64,000 bases of DNA from Oceanobacillus sojae (lineage in GTDB: Bacteria > Bacillota > Bacilli > Bacillales > Amphibacillaceae): the NCBI RefSeq assembly GCF_007991515.1, contig NZ_BJYM01000024.1, positions 1-64,000 on the forward strand. Reading direction: 5' to 3'. The notes below the pieces were generated by a model. It was given only the letters and a program-made list of their open reading frames with translations, did no database searches and was not told where the DNA came from. The position numbers and the translations under genes were made by a program. Of this stretch, positions 46,030 to 60,758 are shown one piece after another (position 1 is the stretch's first letter; every line of letters starts with the position of its first letter).

Positions 46030-46279
46030 TATTTAGTGTGGAGAAAAAGGGAGAGCAGGTAGAGCCCATGTGAAATTAAGACGCTTTCTAAAGGATGCTA
46101 AACAGCATTTCTCTGCCTTCTATACATAGATGCAAATAGTATGTAACACCTCCGCATCTAAGACTACAAGTAGTATTGCCTAGCAAGAAATTCCCCAACT
46201 TGATTGAAAACGGATGCAAACCTATGTTCTATCGCAGTAGTGTATCTAGTTGACGGGCAGCATTAGGAGTGAAACAGCA

Positions 46280-46672
46280 ATGATGTCTAATTTTGATAGT
46301 ATGGTTACACGTCAACGAAAATGGATGCTTTACTGGTTAGCAATCTTGGTACTTTGCGCTGGATTTCTACCCTATACCCGAATTTTTCTCGGATTAATCT
46401 TAGGTAGTAGTATTAGTCTTTATAACTTGTGGTTACTGCAATACAAGTCGGAAAAACTCGGCGAAACGATTTCGGCAGGCAGGAAATCGAGGAGTGGGCT
46501 AGGTACATTCTCCAGAATGGCTGCGGCAGTTTTGGCAGTTGTCATCGCCATGCGTTTTGAGGAGTATTTTCATCTATATGCTGTAATTATTGGGATTGTT
46601 TCTTCTTACTTGATTATGATGATAGATTTTATTGTCTATCAGATTACTATGCGTAACCAGAAAGAAGACTAA
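46280..46672 (+). CDS. atpI: ATP synthase subunit I
   Basis: A small membrane protein helping c-ring assembly. About four hydrophobic helices (WMLYWLAILVLCAGFLPY, FLGLILGSSISLYNLWLL and two near the C-terminus). ATG 46280 has AGGAG 10 nt upstream, giving about 130 aa; ATG 46283 is equally possible. First gene of the operon. Confidence 0.88.
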   Translation: MMSNFDSMVTRQRKWMLYWLAILVLCAGFLPYTRIFLGLILGSSISLYNLWLLQYKSEKLGETISAGRKSRSGLGTFSRMAAAVLAVVIAMRFEEYFHLYAVIIGIVSSYLIMMIDFIVYQITMRNQKED

Positions 46673-47709
<1,037 letters not shown>

Positions 47710-47728
47710 ACCGCATTTTCTAAAATAT

Positions 47729-47766
47729 AATGGCGAAGTTCATCTTAGGGGAGAATCTTCGCCATT
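47729..47766 (+). other. Intercistronic hairpin between atpE and atpF
   Basis: AATGGCGAAG (47729-47738) pairs perfectly with CTTCGCCATT (47757-47766). No T-run follows, so it is more likely an RNA stability or processing element than a terminator. The atpE-atpF gap is 173 bp. Confidence 0.65.
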
Positions 47767-47882
47767 CCTTTATGCAGGATAAACATTTTACAAAAAACAA
47801 CTAGTACAAGTTTTCGTGTGTAACATACAGAATAGAACCAGTTCTATTCTATGATGATGTCTTAGCGGAAGGAGTGGAGTTC

Positions 47883-48410
47883 GTGCATTCATATATTGAT
47901 TTATTAACAGTTGGTGCAAGTGTCGGCGGATTACGTTGGCCGGATATGCTGGTTCAGCTATTTTTCTTTATTGTACTCCTTGCATTGGTGAAGAAATTCG
48001 CCTGGGGTCCATTAATGAATAAAATGGAAGAACGTGAGCAATACGTGGCGAATGAAATCGAAGAAGCTGAAAAAAGCAGAGCAGATGCAGAAAAAGCTTC
48101 TAAAGATGCAGCTGAGCAATTAAATCAGGTAAGAGCAGAAGCTCAAAAAATGATTGAAGATGCAAAATCAGCCGGTATCAAGCAGGAAGAACAAATTATT
48201 GAATCTGCAAGAAAAGAAGCAGAGCGTATTAAAGAAGCAGCTCAGGCAGATATTCAAAATGAGAAAGAAAGAGCTATTCAAGCATTACAAGATAAAGTGG
48301 CCTCTCTATCTGTATTAATTGCAAGCAAAGTTATTGAGAAAGAACTAAGCGAGCAGGATCAGGAGAAGTTAATCAACGAATACATTAAAGAGGTAGGAGA
48401 AGAGCGATGA
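47883..48410 (+). CDS. atpF: ATP synthase F0 subunit b
   Basis: The peripheral stalk: one N-terminal transmembrane helix (MLVQLFFFIVLLALVKKFAW) and a long Glu/Lys/Ala-rich coiled coil to the end. GTG 47883 has GGAAGGAG 8 nt upstream (175 aa); GTG 47874 lies inside that site. The stop overlaps the atpH start (ATGA). Confidence 0.95.
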   Translation: MHSYIDLLTVGASVGGLRWPDMLVQLFFFIVLLALVKKFAWGPLMNKMEEREQYVANEIEEAEKSRADAEKASKDAAEQLNQVRAEAQKMIEDAKSAGIKQEEQIIESARKEAERIKEAAQADIQNEKERAIQALQDKVASLSVLIASKVIEKELSEQDQEKLINEYIKEVGEER

Positions 48411-48952
48411 GTAGTGCAGTAGTTGCAAAACGATACGCAGATGCTCTTTTCAGACTTGGAGTAGAACAGCAAAAATTAGAACAGTTTGCAGCAGATTTAA
48501 AAGTTGTAAAGCCTGTTTTTCAAAATGATAAGAAATTAGCTAAATTCCTGACGCATCCAAAGATTGATAATGCAAAAAAGAAACAGCTTGTAGTTGAAGC
48601 ATTCCAAGGGTTGGACAAGACCGTTTTGAATACACTTCAATTACTGGTGGATCGCCATAGAACATCGATCATTCCAACCATTATCGACGAATACATTTCT
48701 TTAGTAAATGATGCAAAAGGAATGGCAGATGCTACAGTTTATTCGACAAGAAGTTTATCGGATGAAGAAAAGAGTCAATTAGAACGCTCTTTTGCTGTCC
48801 GTTTGGGAAAAAGCGCAGTTCAACTTAACAATATCGTCGACCCGTCCATTCTTGGCGGAGTAAAAATCAGAGTTGGAAATACGATTTATGATGGTACAGT
48901 TAAGGGTAAGCTAAATCGAATCTCCCGTAGTATTGTGTCTGCTAATAATTGA
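48407..48952 (+). CDS. atpH: ATP synthase F1 subunit delta
   Basis: Links the b-stalk to the F1 head. 181 aa, N-terminal helical bundle (VVAKRYADALFRLGVEQ) and C-terminal LGGVKIRVGNTIYDGTVKGKL, both characteristic. Starts in a 4-bp overlap with atpF. Confidence 0.96.
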   Translation: MSSAVVAKRYADALFRLGVEQQKLEQFAADLKVVKPVFQNDKKLAKFLTHPKIDNAKKKQLVVEAFQGLDKTVLNTLQLLVDRHRTSIIPTIIDEYISLVNDAKGMADATVYSTRSLSDEEKSQLERSFAVRLGKSAVQLNNIVDPSILGGVKIRVGNTIYDGTVKGKLNRISRSIVSANN

Positions 48953-48964
48953 TGATAGGGGTGA

Positions 48965-50482
<1,518 letters not shown>

Positions 50483-50507
50483 GATGTCTATAATAGAGAA
50501 GTAAAAA

Positions 50508-50532
50508 GGACCGAAACGAAAATCTTCGGTCC
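50508..50532 (+). other. Intercistronic hairpin between atpA and atpG
   Basis: GGACCGAA (50508-50515) pairs with TTCGGTCC (50525-50532); no T-run. It is the second of three hairpins in atp intercistronic gaps. Confidence 0.6.
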
Positions 50533-50545
50533 GCATTCCTTATAG

Positions 50546-51424
<879 letters not shown>

Positions 51425-51436
51425 TCACTCAGGTAA

Positions 51437-52855
<1,419 letters not shown>

Positions 52856-52857
52856 TA

Positions 52858-52916
52858 GACAGCTGAGGATAATTCATAAAAGTGTATCATCCTTTAAGGC
52901 CTTCCAGCCAGCTGTT
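52858..52916 (+). other. Intercistronic hairpin between atpD and atpC
   Basis: Outer arms ACAGCTG and CAGCTGT with inner AGGAT/ATCCT pairing. The structure ends just before the atpC ribosome site (TTAGGAGGGG). Third hairpin in the operon. Confidence 0.55.
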
Positions 52917-52927
52917 AGGAGGGGTAA

Positions 52928-53329
<402 letters not shown>

Positions 53330-53341
53330 GAGAATATTTTG

Positions 53342-53386
53342 AAATAAACTCCTTGTCCATTTATTTAGGCAGGGAGTTTATTTTAT
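53342..53386 (+). terminator. atp operon terminator
   Basis: AAATAAACTCC pairs with GGAGTTTATTT around a ~20-nt loop, with trailing T-rich sequence, 13 bp after the atpC stop. Confidence 0.85.
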
Positions 53387-53707
53387 AAGCAGTAGAAAAA
53401 ATCATCATAAATTGACACTGTAATTCATTCTTAAAGTAGTGATTACCGAAAAAAAAGCGAAATATGTTATAATTTCCCGGGAAATGATTTGATGCAAATA
53501 TGATTTTGCATTATAAGACAAAATATAAAAGTTGGATTAGATATTTATTTACTTACTTTTTCAATGCGGATGAATTAGAGTAAAAATTTTAAAATTGCCA
53601 TCCATTTTGCGGGGTGTGAGTACTCACCATATAATCTCTAATGAAATTGTCATCATATATTCCTATGAGGTAATTTTTAATCCACCATTGAAAGAAAGGA
53701 GATTTCC
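53387..53707. other. Intergenic region before ywzB
   Basis: Very AT-rich, about 320 bp. No gene or repeat was recognised. Candidate -10 elements are too many to choose among. AAAGGAGA at 53694-53701 is the ywzB ribosome site. Confidence 0.4.
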
Positions 53708-53956
53708 ATGTTTTCAGCAGGCCAATTGGCTTTAATCAGTATCTTTTCACATCTCATGTTTATTTATCTGACCTGGAAAGTTATTACAGCGATTCGGATT
53801 GAAACAATATTTAAAAAAGGAAGATCTGCCGAAGCGAGAGTTTTTCTTTTGTTTATAACGATTGTTATCGGAACAGGAGTAAGCAATTTTTTCCTCGATA
53901 TATTAAAATGGTCAGGTGATTTAATTTATCTGTTTTCTTTCATAAATATGTATTGA
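53708..53956 (+). CDS. ywzB: DUF1146 family membrane protein (YwzB)
   Basis: 82 aa with two to three hydrophobic helices (LALISIFSHLMFIYLTWKVI, VFLLFITIVIGTGVSNFFLD). Lies directly downstream of the ATP synthase operon, as ywzB does in Bacillus. Function unknown. A good AAAGGAGA site precedes the ATG. Confidence 0.85.
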   Translation: MFSAGQLALISIFSHLMFIYLTWKVITAIRIETIFKKGRSAEARVFLLFITIVIGTGVSNFFLDILKWSGDLIYLFSFINMY

Positions 53957-54009
53957 ACTAAACACTTCTGTCAAAACTAAGATTAATAGATTTGATAGGA
54001 GGGTTTTTT

Positions 54010-54807
54010 ATGTTTCATAGAATTCTTTTCAGTTCTAATTTCCCCTTTACAAACGTAAGATTCTTTCATGCATTTCAAAATCCGGTTCAGCTTAAAAAGC
54101 AGGCTTTTTGCTTACTGCTTGTTATTTGCTTTGTTGTGAATCAAGCCTTCAGTCAGCCTCATCAGACAGATGAAATGGAAGACTTAGCGGCTTTTGCAGA
54201 AGAGTATGATCTGTCAATTAACTTTTGGGAGGTTACAATGAAAGAACAGCTGGAAACAGAGCGTGCAGAGGGTCTTATTCAAAGCTTGGAAGCAAAGTAT
54301 ACATCATATGAGGATAAGGATGAAAACCGTTTAAAATATACATTTGAAAGTCGTCACAAAAATGATCCTTTCTACGTAATATATAATGTGATTCTTCCTT
54401 TGGATAAGAATGAATCAGCAGAAGTAATTATTGTATTGCACGGGACTGATTGGGATAATCAAATAAGCCAAAAGTATCAGAAAGAAAAAACAGCTATACT
54501 AAAGGATTATTTAACAAAAGAGTCACAATTATATACTTGTCTATCTGTACAAGATAGTGGTATAATGAATCACGATGTATTTGTAAATAAAGCAAAAATA
54601 TATTTTAATATAAAGCATATATCGACTAAATATGACAATATAGAAAATTCAAGGATTGAAAAAAGTACATATGGGTATACAAAAACATGGGAGCAGTTTT
54701 ATTACATGGAAAATAACCCAAAAAATGTGCAAATTGCTGCTGTTGCTGATCGTCAAGGGGAAATAAGTTTTATGGTAGGAACACCTATCCTAATCAATGA
54801 ATATTAA
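54010..54807 (+). CDS. ywmB: YwmB family protein (TATA-box-binding-like fold)
   Basis: 265 aa. The N-terminus is long and basic, followed by a hydrophobic stretch (AFCLLLVICFVVNQAFS, ~30-47), so it is probably exported or membrane-anchored. The remainder matches YwmB in length and position upstream of murAA. ATG 54010 has AGGAGGG 6 nt upstream. Function not known; sequence conservation visible by eye is modest, and synteny carries much of the call. Confidence 0.75.
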   Translation: MFHRILFSSNFPFTNVRFFHAFQNPVQLKKQAFCLLLVICFVVNQAFSQPHQTDEMEDLAAFAEEYDLSINFWEVTMKEQLETERAEGLIQSLEAKYTSYEDKDENRLKYTFESRHKNDPFYVIYNVILPLDKNESAEVIIVLHGTDWDNQISQKYQKEKTAILKDYLTKESQLYTCLSVQDSGIMNHDVFVNKAKIYFNIKHISTKYDNIENSRIEKSTYGYTKTWEQFYYMENNPKNVQIAAVADRQGEISFMVGTPILINEY

Positions 54808-54843
54808 TAATAGGGAAATTAGATTCTGAAGGGGATTTATGAC

Positions 54844-56175
54844 ATGGAAAAAATCATCGTTGGTGGCGGACGAAAGTTAGAAGGCACTGTACGTGTAGAA
54901 GGTGCTAAAAACGCAGTCCTGCCTGTACTTGCTGCTAGCTTAATTGCTAGTGAAGGAAAAAGTATTATAAAAGAAGTGCCAGTATTAGCAGATGTATACA
55001 CAATTAATGAAGTACTTCGAAACTTAAATGCCAATGTGGAATTTGATTCAACAGAAAATACAGTAATGATTGACGCTTCTAACAAGTTGGAAACAGAAGC
55101 CCCATTTGAATATGTAAGAAAAATGCGTGCATCCGTGCTTGTGCTGGGACCGTTATTAGCCCGCTATGGACACGCAAAGGTAGCTATGCCGGGAGGATGT
55201 GCAATTGGATCACGTCCAATTGATTTACACTTAAAAGGCTTTGAAGCAATGGGCGCTGACATTCATGTCGGTAATGGTTTTGTAGAAGCAAAATCAAACG
55301 GCCGTCTTCAAGGTGCGAAAATTTATTTAGATATGCCAAGTGTAGGAGCTACAGAAAACATTATGATGGCAGCTGCATTAGCAGATGGAAAAACTGTTAT
55401 CGAAAATGCAGCGAAAGAACCTGAAATTGTTGACTTAGCTAACTACCTGAATAAAATGGGAGCAAGAATTGTTGGAGCTGGTACAGAAACAATTCGTATT
55501 ATTGGTGTGGAGAAACTTCATGGTACAGAACATACAATGATTCCAGATCGTATTGAAGCAGGAACATTTATGGTTGCAGCAGCAATTACAAATGGAAACA
55601 TATTAATAGAAAATGCTGTACGTGAACATTTAAGTTCTGTTGTTTCAAAATTAGAGGAAATGAACGTTCAAGTTTTAGACGAAGATGGCGGCTTACGGGT
55701 TATTGGCTCCGATGCTATTCGCTCTACAGACATCAAAACCTTACCTCATCCCGGTTTCCCAACAGATATGCAATCACAAATGATGGCATTGATGTTGTGT
55801 GCTAAAGGAACAAGCGTAATAACAGAAACTGTATTTGAGAATCGTTTCATGCATGTGGAAGAATTCCGCCGTATGAATGCGAATATTAAAATTGAAGGTC
55901 GCAGTGTGATTATCGAAGGTCTTTCTGAACTTCAAGGTGCAGAAGTAGCAGCTACAGATTTACGTGCAGCGGCAGCACTTATCCTTGCAGGACTTGTAAG
56001 TGAAGGCTATACAAGGGTTACAGAATTAAAACACTTAGATCGCGGATATGTCGATATCGTAGGTAAATTAGCGAATCTTGGCGCAGACATTAGACGCATC
56101 GATGAAAATGGTGTCGTGATTCAGCCGTTGGGCGTAGAAGAAAATGTCGAATTAAATGAATTTATCACTGAATAA
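54844..56175 (+). CDS. murAA: UDP-N-acetylglucosamine 1-carboxyvinyltransferase 1 (MurAA)
   Basis: The main MurA of low-GC Firmicutes. [15 protein letters not shown] and catalytic Cys119 in [15 protein letters not shown]. Ends with the usual short extension after VIQPLG. 443 aa. GAAGGGGAT precedes the ATG. Paralogue of murZ at 20194. In B. subtilis spoIID follows; here a repeat-bearing gap and the dpp operon follow. Confidence 0.97.
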   Translation: MEKIIVGGGRKLEGTVRVEGAKNAVLPVLAASLIASEGKSIIKEVPVLADVYTINEVLRNLNANVEFDSTENTVMIDASNKLETEAPFEYVRKMRASVLVLGPLLARYGHAKVAMPGGCAIGSRPIDLHLKGFEAMGADIHVGNGFVEAKSNGRLQGAKIYLDMPSVGATENIMMAAALADGKTVIENAAKEPEIVDLANYLNKMGARIVGAGTETIRIIGVEKLHGTEHTMIPDRIEAGTFMVAAAITNGNILIENAVREHLSSVVSKLEEMNVQVLDEDGGLRVIGSDAIRSTDIKTLPHPGFPTDMQSQMMALMLCAKGTSVITETVFENRFMHVEEFRRMNANIKIEGRSVIIEGLSELQGAEVAATDLRAAAALILAGLVSEGYTRVTELKHLDRGYVDIVGKLANLGADIRRIDENGVVIQPLGVEENVELNEFITE

Positions 56176-56192
56176 TTAACTATGAATAAATC

Positions 56193-56229
56193 AAAAAAAG
56201 ATGTACCTTATGCGGGTACATCTTTTTTT
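56193..56229 (+). terminator. murAA terminator
   Basis: AAAAAAAGATGTACC pairs with GGGTACATCTTTTTTT; symmetrical, probably bidirectional. Confidence 0.92.
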
Positions 56230-56300
56230 GATTTATTACAATCTATATAAAAGATAGCAGCTCCAACGGGTTTGATTGGGCAAGTAATCTTATTAGGCCC

Positions 56301-56328
56301 AGAAATACACTACGTTTTCTGTGGCTCC
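56301..56328. repeat. Degraded family A repeat, copy 3
   Basis: AGAAATACACTACGTTTTCT and following GTGGCTCC match, with several changes, the reverse complement of the repeat at 42543-42580 (core AAACACTACGCTTTCC). Confidence 0.4.
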
Positions 56329-56409
56329 TAAACTATAGGTGCAGCCAGAGCTAAAGTGTCGCTTATACCCCTAGTAAAAAAGAAGGGCATTTATTCCCGC
56401 GCTACTCTT

Positions 56410-56600
56410 TTCAACGGAACTAGGACTACAATTATTCGTTCCACCAAAAAATGTCCGCTTGCATTAGTTTCATTTCTTGTAAGAAAGCAAAATGAAGCAT
56501 ATTTATTCATAGATGGGAGCGGCTCCCCGGAGCGGACATCTTCTTGGCAAGAACACCAAAACTTTAAAGATCAAATGATTGTTAGAATGCTCCTAAATGG
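56410..56600. repeat. Degraded family B repeat, copy 3
   Basis: TAGGACTACAATTATTCG (56421-56438) corresponds to TGGGACTGCGATTACTCG of copy 2. CTTGGCAAGAACACCAAAA (from 56543) and TTTAAAGATCAAATGATT correspond to copy 1. ATGTCCGCT and AGCGGACAT form an inverted pair inside it. Confidence 0.5.
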
Positions 56601-56708
56601 TAGCAGTATATATTTCTATACAGCGTATATAGGTATTAAGAATTATTTTTGAATTCGTATTAAATAGATATGATTAGTAATATGTTATGCTTAAATAGCA
56701 GTCTATTC

Positions 56709-56723
56709 GTTTTTCTGAAAAAT
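56709..56723. promoter_or_regulatory. CodY-like operator upstream of dppA
   Basis: GTTTTTCTGAAAAAT matches 12 of 15 positions of the CodY consensus AATTTTCWGAAAATT. It lies about 115 bp before dppA. The B. subtilis dpp operon is a classical CodY target. Confidence 0.6.
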
Positions 56724-56837
56724 GGTTAGAAAATAAAATGAATATCAATTCACTTTTTTCCAATATATCTCTTCTCACTTTGGCAAAAACATGCTATATT
56801 TAGAGAAAATTACTAATATTTCGATTGGATGATGAGA

Positions 56838-57662
56838 ATGAAAATTTATATGTCCGTTGATATGGAAGGAATAACTGGTCTTCCAGATGCTACCTTTGTA
56901 GACTGGAGAAAGCATAATTATGAAAGAGCCCGAAAAATCATGACGGAGGAAGCGAATTATGTCATTCAGGCTACGTTTGATTATGGAGCCGAAGAAGTTT
57001 TAGTTAATGACAGTCATTCTAAGATGAATAATTTGCTTATTGATCGAATTCATCCGGATGCACTTTTAATAACCGGAGAAGTGAAACCGTTTTCAATGAT
57101 GCAAGGTTTAAATGATACGTATAGCGGTGCTTTTTTTGTAGGCTATCATGCAAGAGCTGGACAGTATGGAGTGATGTCACATTCCATGATACATGCTGTC
57201 AGGAATTTCTATATTAATGATCATTGTATTGGTGAAATGGGGATGAATGCCTATCTTGCCGGATATTATGGTGTCCCTGTTTTATTTGTAGCAGGAGATG
57301 ATCAGGCAGCAGCAGAAGCAGAGAAATTAATACCTAATGTGACTACTGCTGCTGTGAAAGAGACCATTTCCAGATCATCCGTAAAAAGTTTAACACCAAA
57401 AAAAGCCGGGCTGCTGCTTAAGGAAAAAGTCAAGCTTGCCCTCGATCAACGCGGTCTTGTAAAGCCGCTGATACCTCCAGAAAAGCCGGAGCTGACAATG
57501 GAGTTTAATAATAGCGGTCAGGCAGAATGGGCGAATTTAATGCCAGGAACAATATGGATTCCAGGCACAACAAAAGTCCGTTTTCAGGCAAAAGATATAA
57601 AGGAAGCCTATCAAGCTATGCTGGTAATGACAGAATTAGCAATGCAGACAACTTTTTCTTAG
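56838..57662 (+). CDS. dppA: D-aminopeptidase DppA
   Basis: A zinc D-aminopeptidase forming decameric rings; it cleaves D-Ala-containing peptides. With ATG 56838 the residues reported for B. subtilis DppA fall exactly in place: Asp8 and Glu10 (SVDMEG), His60, His104, His115 and Glu133. This supports the start over ATG 56829 and 56832. 274 aa. First gene of the dpp operon. Substrates would be cell-wall-derived D-amino-acid dipeptides, consistent with ykfA/ykfB downstream. Confidence 0.97.
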   Translation: MKIYMSVDMEGITGLPDATFVDWRKHNYERARKIMTEEANYVIQATFDYGAEEVLVNDSHSKMNNLLIDRIHPDALLITGEVKPFSMMQGLNDTYSGAFFVGYHARAGQYGVMSHSMIHAVRNFYINDHCIGEMGMNAYLAGYYGVPVLFVAGDDQAAAEAEKLIPNVTTAAVKETISRSSVKSLTPKKAGLLLKEKVKLALDQRGLVKPLIPPEKPELTMEFNNSGQAEWANLMPGTIWIPGTTKVRFQAKDIKEAYQAMLVMTELAMQTTFS

Positions 57663-57837
57663 AGTTCTTGAACATCCTCTTAAAGTGTAATGAATACAAA
57701 AAACAAACATATTTATCATTAATAACAAGCCGGTTTATTCTCTTATTTATACAAGCTTACTTTTCTCCTTCTATTTATGAAGGGGATGTCTGACAGGAAT
57801 AGTGTATGAAAAATTTTAGGATAGCGTGGTGAAACAT

Positions 57838-58770
57838 ATGCTGAAATATATTTTAAAGCGTTTATTAATTATGATTATCACACTATGGGTGATTATTACA
57901 CTTACTTTTATATTGATGATTAATATACCCGGCTCTCCTTTTAATAGCGATCAGTCCTCCAATGCGACGGTACAGGCCAACCTGGAGGCCCATTATAATC
58001 TGGATCAGCCTTATTACATACAATATCTGCTCTACATAAAATCGATTGTCACTTTTGATTTTGGACCTTCTATCAAACAACCTAACCAGACTGTGAACGA
58101 TCTCTTATCGAGAGGATTTCCGATTTCTTTTGAGCTGGGGATTATCACGATTGCCGTTGCAGTAGTTTCAGGGATACTAGTTGGAATCATTGCCGCGCTC
58201 AGACATAACGGATTTCTGGATTATTTAACAATGGGAATAGCAGTTTTAGGTATTTCCATACCAAACTTTATTTTAGCGACACTTCTTATCCAACAGTTGG
58301 CTGTAAACCTGGAAATATTCCCGACAGCTACCTGGAGAAGCCCTGCTCATATGGTGCTGCCGGTGCTTGCGCTGGCCACTGGCCCAATGGCAATCATTGC
58401 CCGGCTGACTCGCTCCACCATGCTGGAGGTGCTGACACAGGATTATATCAAAATGGCTAGAGCAAAGGGCTTGTCTCCTTGGAAGGTAATCTTTAAACAT
58501 GCGCTTAGAAACGCATTAATGCCAGTAGTAACGATTATGGGGACTCTATTTGCCGGAATTTTGACAGGAACCTTTGTGATTGAACAAATTTTTGCGATCC
58601 CGGGAATGGGAAGATACTTTGTGGAAAGTATTAATCAGCGTGACTACCCGGTTATTATGGGGACGACTGTTTTCTACAGTGCCTTCTTGATTATTATGCT
58701 TTTTATTGTGGATATTGTTTACGGCATACTCGATCCACGGATTAAAATGCATCAAAAAGGGGGCAAATAA
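57838..58770 (+). CDS. dppB: Dipeptide ABC transporter permease DppB
   Basis: Six-helix permease of the peptide/nickel family. Conserved EAA-type loop YIKMARAKGLSPWKVIFKHA and TGTFVIEQIFAIPGMGRYFV. ATG 57838 (MLKYILKRL) follows GGTGA; GTG 57826 would add 4 residues. 310 aa. Lies 175 bp after dppA, a wider gap than elsewhere in the operon. Confidence 0.96.
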   Translation: MLKYILKRLLIMIITLWVIITLTFILMINIPGSPFNSDQSSNATVQANLEAHYNLDQPYYIQYLLYIKSIVTFDFGPSIKQPNQTVNDLLSRGFPISFELGIITIAVAVVSGILVGIIAALRHNGFLDYLTMGIAVLGISIPNFILATLLIQQLAVNLEIFPTATWRSPAHMVLPVLALATGPMAIIARLTRSTMLEVLTQDYIKMARAKGLSPWKVIFKHALRNALMPVVTIMGTLFAGILTGTFVIEQIFAIPGMGRYFVESINQRDYPVIMGTTVFYSAFLIIMLFIVDIVYGILDPRIKMHQKGGK

Positions 58771-58772
58771 AG

Positions 58773-59729
58773 ATGAAATCAAAAGAAGAGATCGAATACA
58801 CGCAAACTGCTGCCAATGTCCCTGATGAATGGTTTTCCTGGAAAGAGCGGGATAAAGAAAAGCTGGAACAAGTATCCCGTCCATCCCTGTCCTATTGGCA
58901 GGATGCCTGGCGCCGCTTAGTTAAAAATAAAATGGCTATGCTTGGTCTTATATTTTTGGTGCTGCTTACTATTATGGCAATTATCGGTCCAATACTCTCA
59001 CCTTATGAGGTGAATAGACAGAGCCTTCCCGATCAATATCAGCCGCCGTCTATGGAGCATTGGTTCGGTACAGATAATGCAGGGAGAGATGTTTTTACAC
59101 GTACTTGGTATGGCGCCAGAATATCCTTGTTTGTAGGTTTTATAGCTGCTTTAATCGATGTAACCATCGGTATTATCTGGGGAGGAATCTCCGGCTATAA
59201 AGGTGGCCGTACTGATAACGTGATGATGCGTATTATTGAAGTTTTATATGGTTTACCATACTTATTAGTTGTTATTTTACTCTTAGTTGTGCTCGGTCCA
59301 AGCCTTGGAACCATTATTCTGGCACTGACAATCACCGGCTGGGTAGGGATGGCCCGAATCGTGCGGGGACAGGTTTTGCAAATAAAGAATTATGAATTTG
59401 TCCTCGCATCTAAGTCATTTGGCACAAAAACATCCCGGATTATCCGGAAGAATCTCCTGCCGAATGCGATGGGGCCGATTATTGTTCAGATGACTTTGAC
59501 GATCCCATCAGCAATATTTGCCGAAGCATTTTTAAGTTTTATCGGTCTGGGAATTCAGGCTCCATTTGCCAGCTGGGGAGTAATGGCAAATGATTCGCTG
59601 GGGGCTATTTTATCCGGAAACTGGTGGACATTGTTCTTCCCGGCATTCTTTATTTCCTTTACGATGTTTGCTTTTAATGTGCTGGGAGACGGTCTTCAGG
59701 ATGCGCTCGATCCGAAATTAAGAAAGTAG
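58773..59729 (+). CDS. dppC: Dipeptide ABC transporter permease DppC
   Basis: Second permease, with the N-terminal soluble extension and OppC-type N domain (SYWQDAWRRLVKNKMAMLGL). EAA loop FVLASKSFGTKTSRIIRKNLLPN; LSFIGLGIQAPFASWG is typical of DppC/OppC. 318 aa. Starts 2 bp after dppB. Confidence 0.96.
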   Translation: MKSKEEIEYTQTAANVPDEWFSWKERDKEKLEQVSRPSLSYWQDAWRRLVKNKMAMLGLIFLVLLTIMAIIGPILSPYEVNRQSLPDQYQPPSMEHWFGTDNAGRDVFTRTWYGARISLFVGFIAALIDVTIGIIWGGISGYKGGRTDNVMMRIIEVLYGLPYLLVVILLLVVLGPSLGTIILALTITGWVGMARIVRGQVLQIKNYEFVLASKSFGTKTSRIIRKNLLPNAMGPIIVQMTLTIPSAIFAEAFLSFIGLGIQAPFASWGVMANDSLGAILSGNWWTLFFPAFFISFTMFAFNVLGDGLQDALDPKLRK

Positions 59730-59738
59730 GTGGACAAC

Positions 59739-60743
59739 TTGGAAAGAATACTTGAAGTAAATGATTTGCATGTTACATTTACAACCTATGGAGGGACAGT
59801 CCAAGCTGTCAGAGGTGTCAATTTTCACTTGGATAAAGGGGAAACACTGGCGATTGTCGGTGAATCAGGATGTGGTAAGAGCGTTACCTCTAATGCCATT
59901 ATGCGGCTGATTCCAGATCCTCCAGGAAAAATTACAAAGGGCTCCATTATTTTTAAAGGACAGGATTTAGCAGCTTATTCAGAGAAAAAAATGCGTGCCA
60001 TTCGCGGTGTTGATATTTCTATGATTTTTCAAGACCCAATGACAGCGTTGAATCCGACCTTAACGATAGGTACACAGCTTATGGAAGGTTTAAAAGAACA
60101 TAAGAAAATTACAGGTACTCAAGCGAAGCAAAAAGCGATTGAAATGATGGATCTGGTTGGTATTCCCAATCCGGAAGAACGCTTAAAACAATATCCTCAC
60201 CAATTCAGCGGAGGAATGCGTCAGCGGATTGTCATAGCTATTGCACTTATTTGTGACCCTGATTTACTGATAGCAGATGAGCCGACAACTGCATTGGACG
60301 TAACGATTCAAGCACAGATACTGGAGCTGTTTTCAACGATTCAGCAGCGGACTGGTGTATCAATTATTTTGATTACGCATGATTTAGGTGTTGTTGCAAA
60401 AATAGCGGACCGTATTATCGTCATGTACGCTGGAAAAATTATTGAATCTGGAAGTAAGCGGGACATATTCTATCGGCCGGAGCATCCATATACGCAGGGG
60501 CTGCTGAATTCTGTCCCTAGATTAGACGCAAAAGAAGAGCTGAAGCCGATTGCCGGCACTCCACCTGATTTATTCTCACCTCCAAAAGGATGTCCATTTA
60601 CGGCACGCTGTCCTTTTGCGATGGAGGTGTGTGATAAAGTTTATCCCGTTTCCAATAGAGTCAGTGATTCACATCAAGTGGATTGCTGGCTGCAGGATGA
60701 ACGGGCTAAGCAGCTTATAGCTGCTGAGGTCTTACAAACTTAA
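59739..60743 (+). CDS. dppD: Dipeptide ABC transporter ATP-binding protein DppD
   Basis: ABC ATPase. Walker A GESGCGKS, signature FSGGMRQR, Walker B LLIADEPT, and the C-terminal oligopeptide extension with the Cys cluster CPFTARCPFAMEVC, where an Fe-S or metal site is found in some homologues. TTG 59739 (MERILEVNDLHV) has AGGTGG 6 nt upstream and aligns with B. subtilis; GTG 59730 is the alternative. 334 aa. No second ATPase (DppF) is present, as in B. subtilis. Confidence 0.95.
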   Translation: MERILEVNDLHVTFTTYGGTVQAVRGVNFHLDKGETLAIVGESGCGKSVTSNAIMRLIPDPPGKITKGSIIFKGQDLAAYSEKKMRAIRGVDISMIFQDPMTALNPTLTIGTQLMEGLKEHKKITGTQAKQKAIEMMDLVGIPNPEERLKQYPHQFSGGMRQRIVIAIALICDPDLLIADEPTTALDVTIQAQILELFSTIQQRTGVSIILITHDLGVVAKIADRIIVMYAGKIIESGSKRDIFYRPEHPYTQGLLNSVPRLDAKEELKPIAGTPPDLFSPPKGCPFTARCPFAMEVCDKVYPVSNRVSDSHQVDCWLQDERAKQLIAAEVLQT

Positions 60744-60758
60744 AAAGGGGGCAAGACA

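Larger units (their letters stand above)
45809..46249. other. Intergenic region between the protease and the ATP synthase operon
   Basis: Holds the protease terminator (45877-45927), a single perfect DnaA box TTATACACA (45991-45999), a probable operon promoter beginning in the next base, and about 220 nt of leader before atpI with no gene recognised. Confidence 0.6.
56230..56828. other. Repeat-bearing gap between murAA and the dpp operon
   Basis: About 600 bp. Contains a degraded family A repeat (56301-56328), a degraded family B repeat (56410-56600) and a CodY-like box (56709-56723). A 98-codon frame starting at 56356 runs across the repeats and has no ribosome site or protein-like features, so it is not called as a gene. 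Confidence 0.6.

Noticed and set aside
56356-56652. 98-codon frame between murAA and dppA
   Set aside because: It runs through degraded dispersed repeats, lacks a ribosome site and shows no protein-like features.
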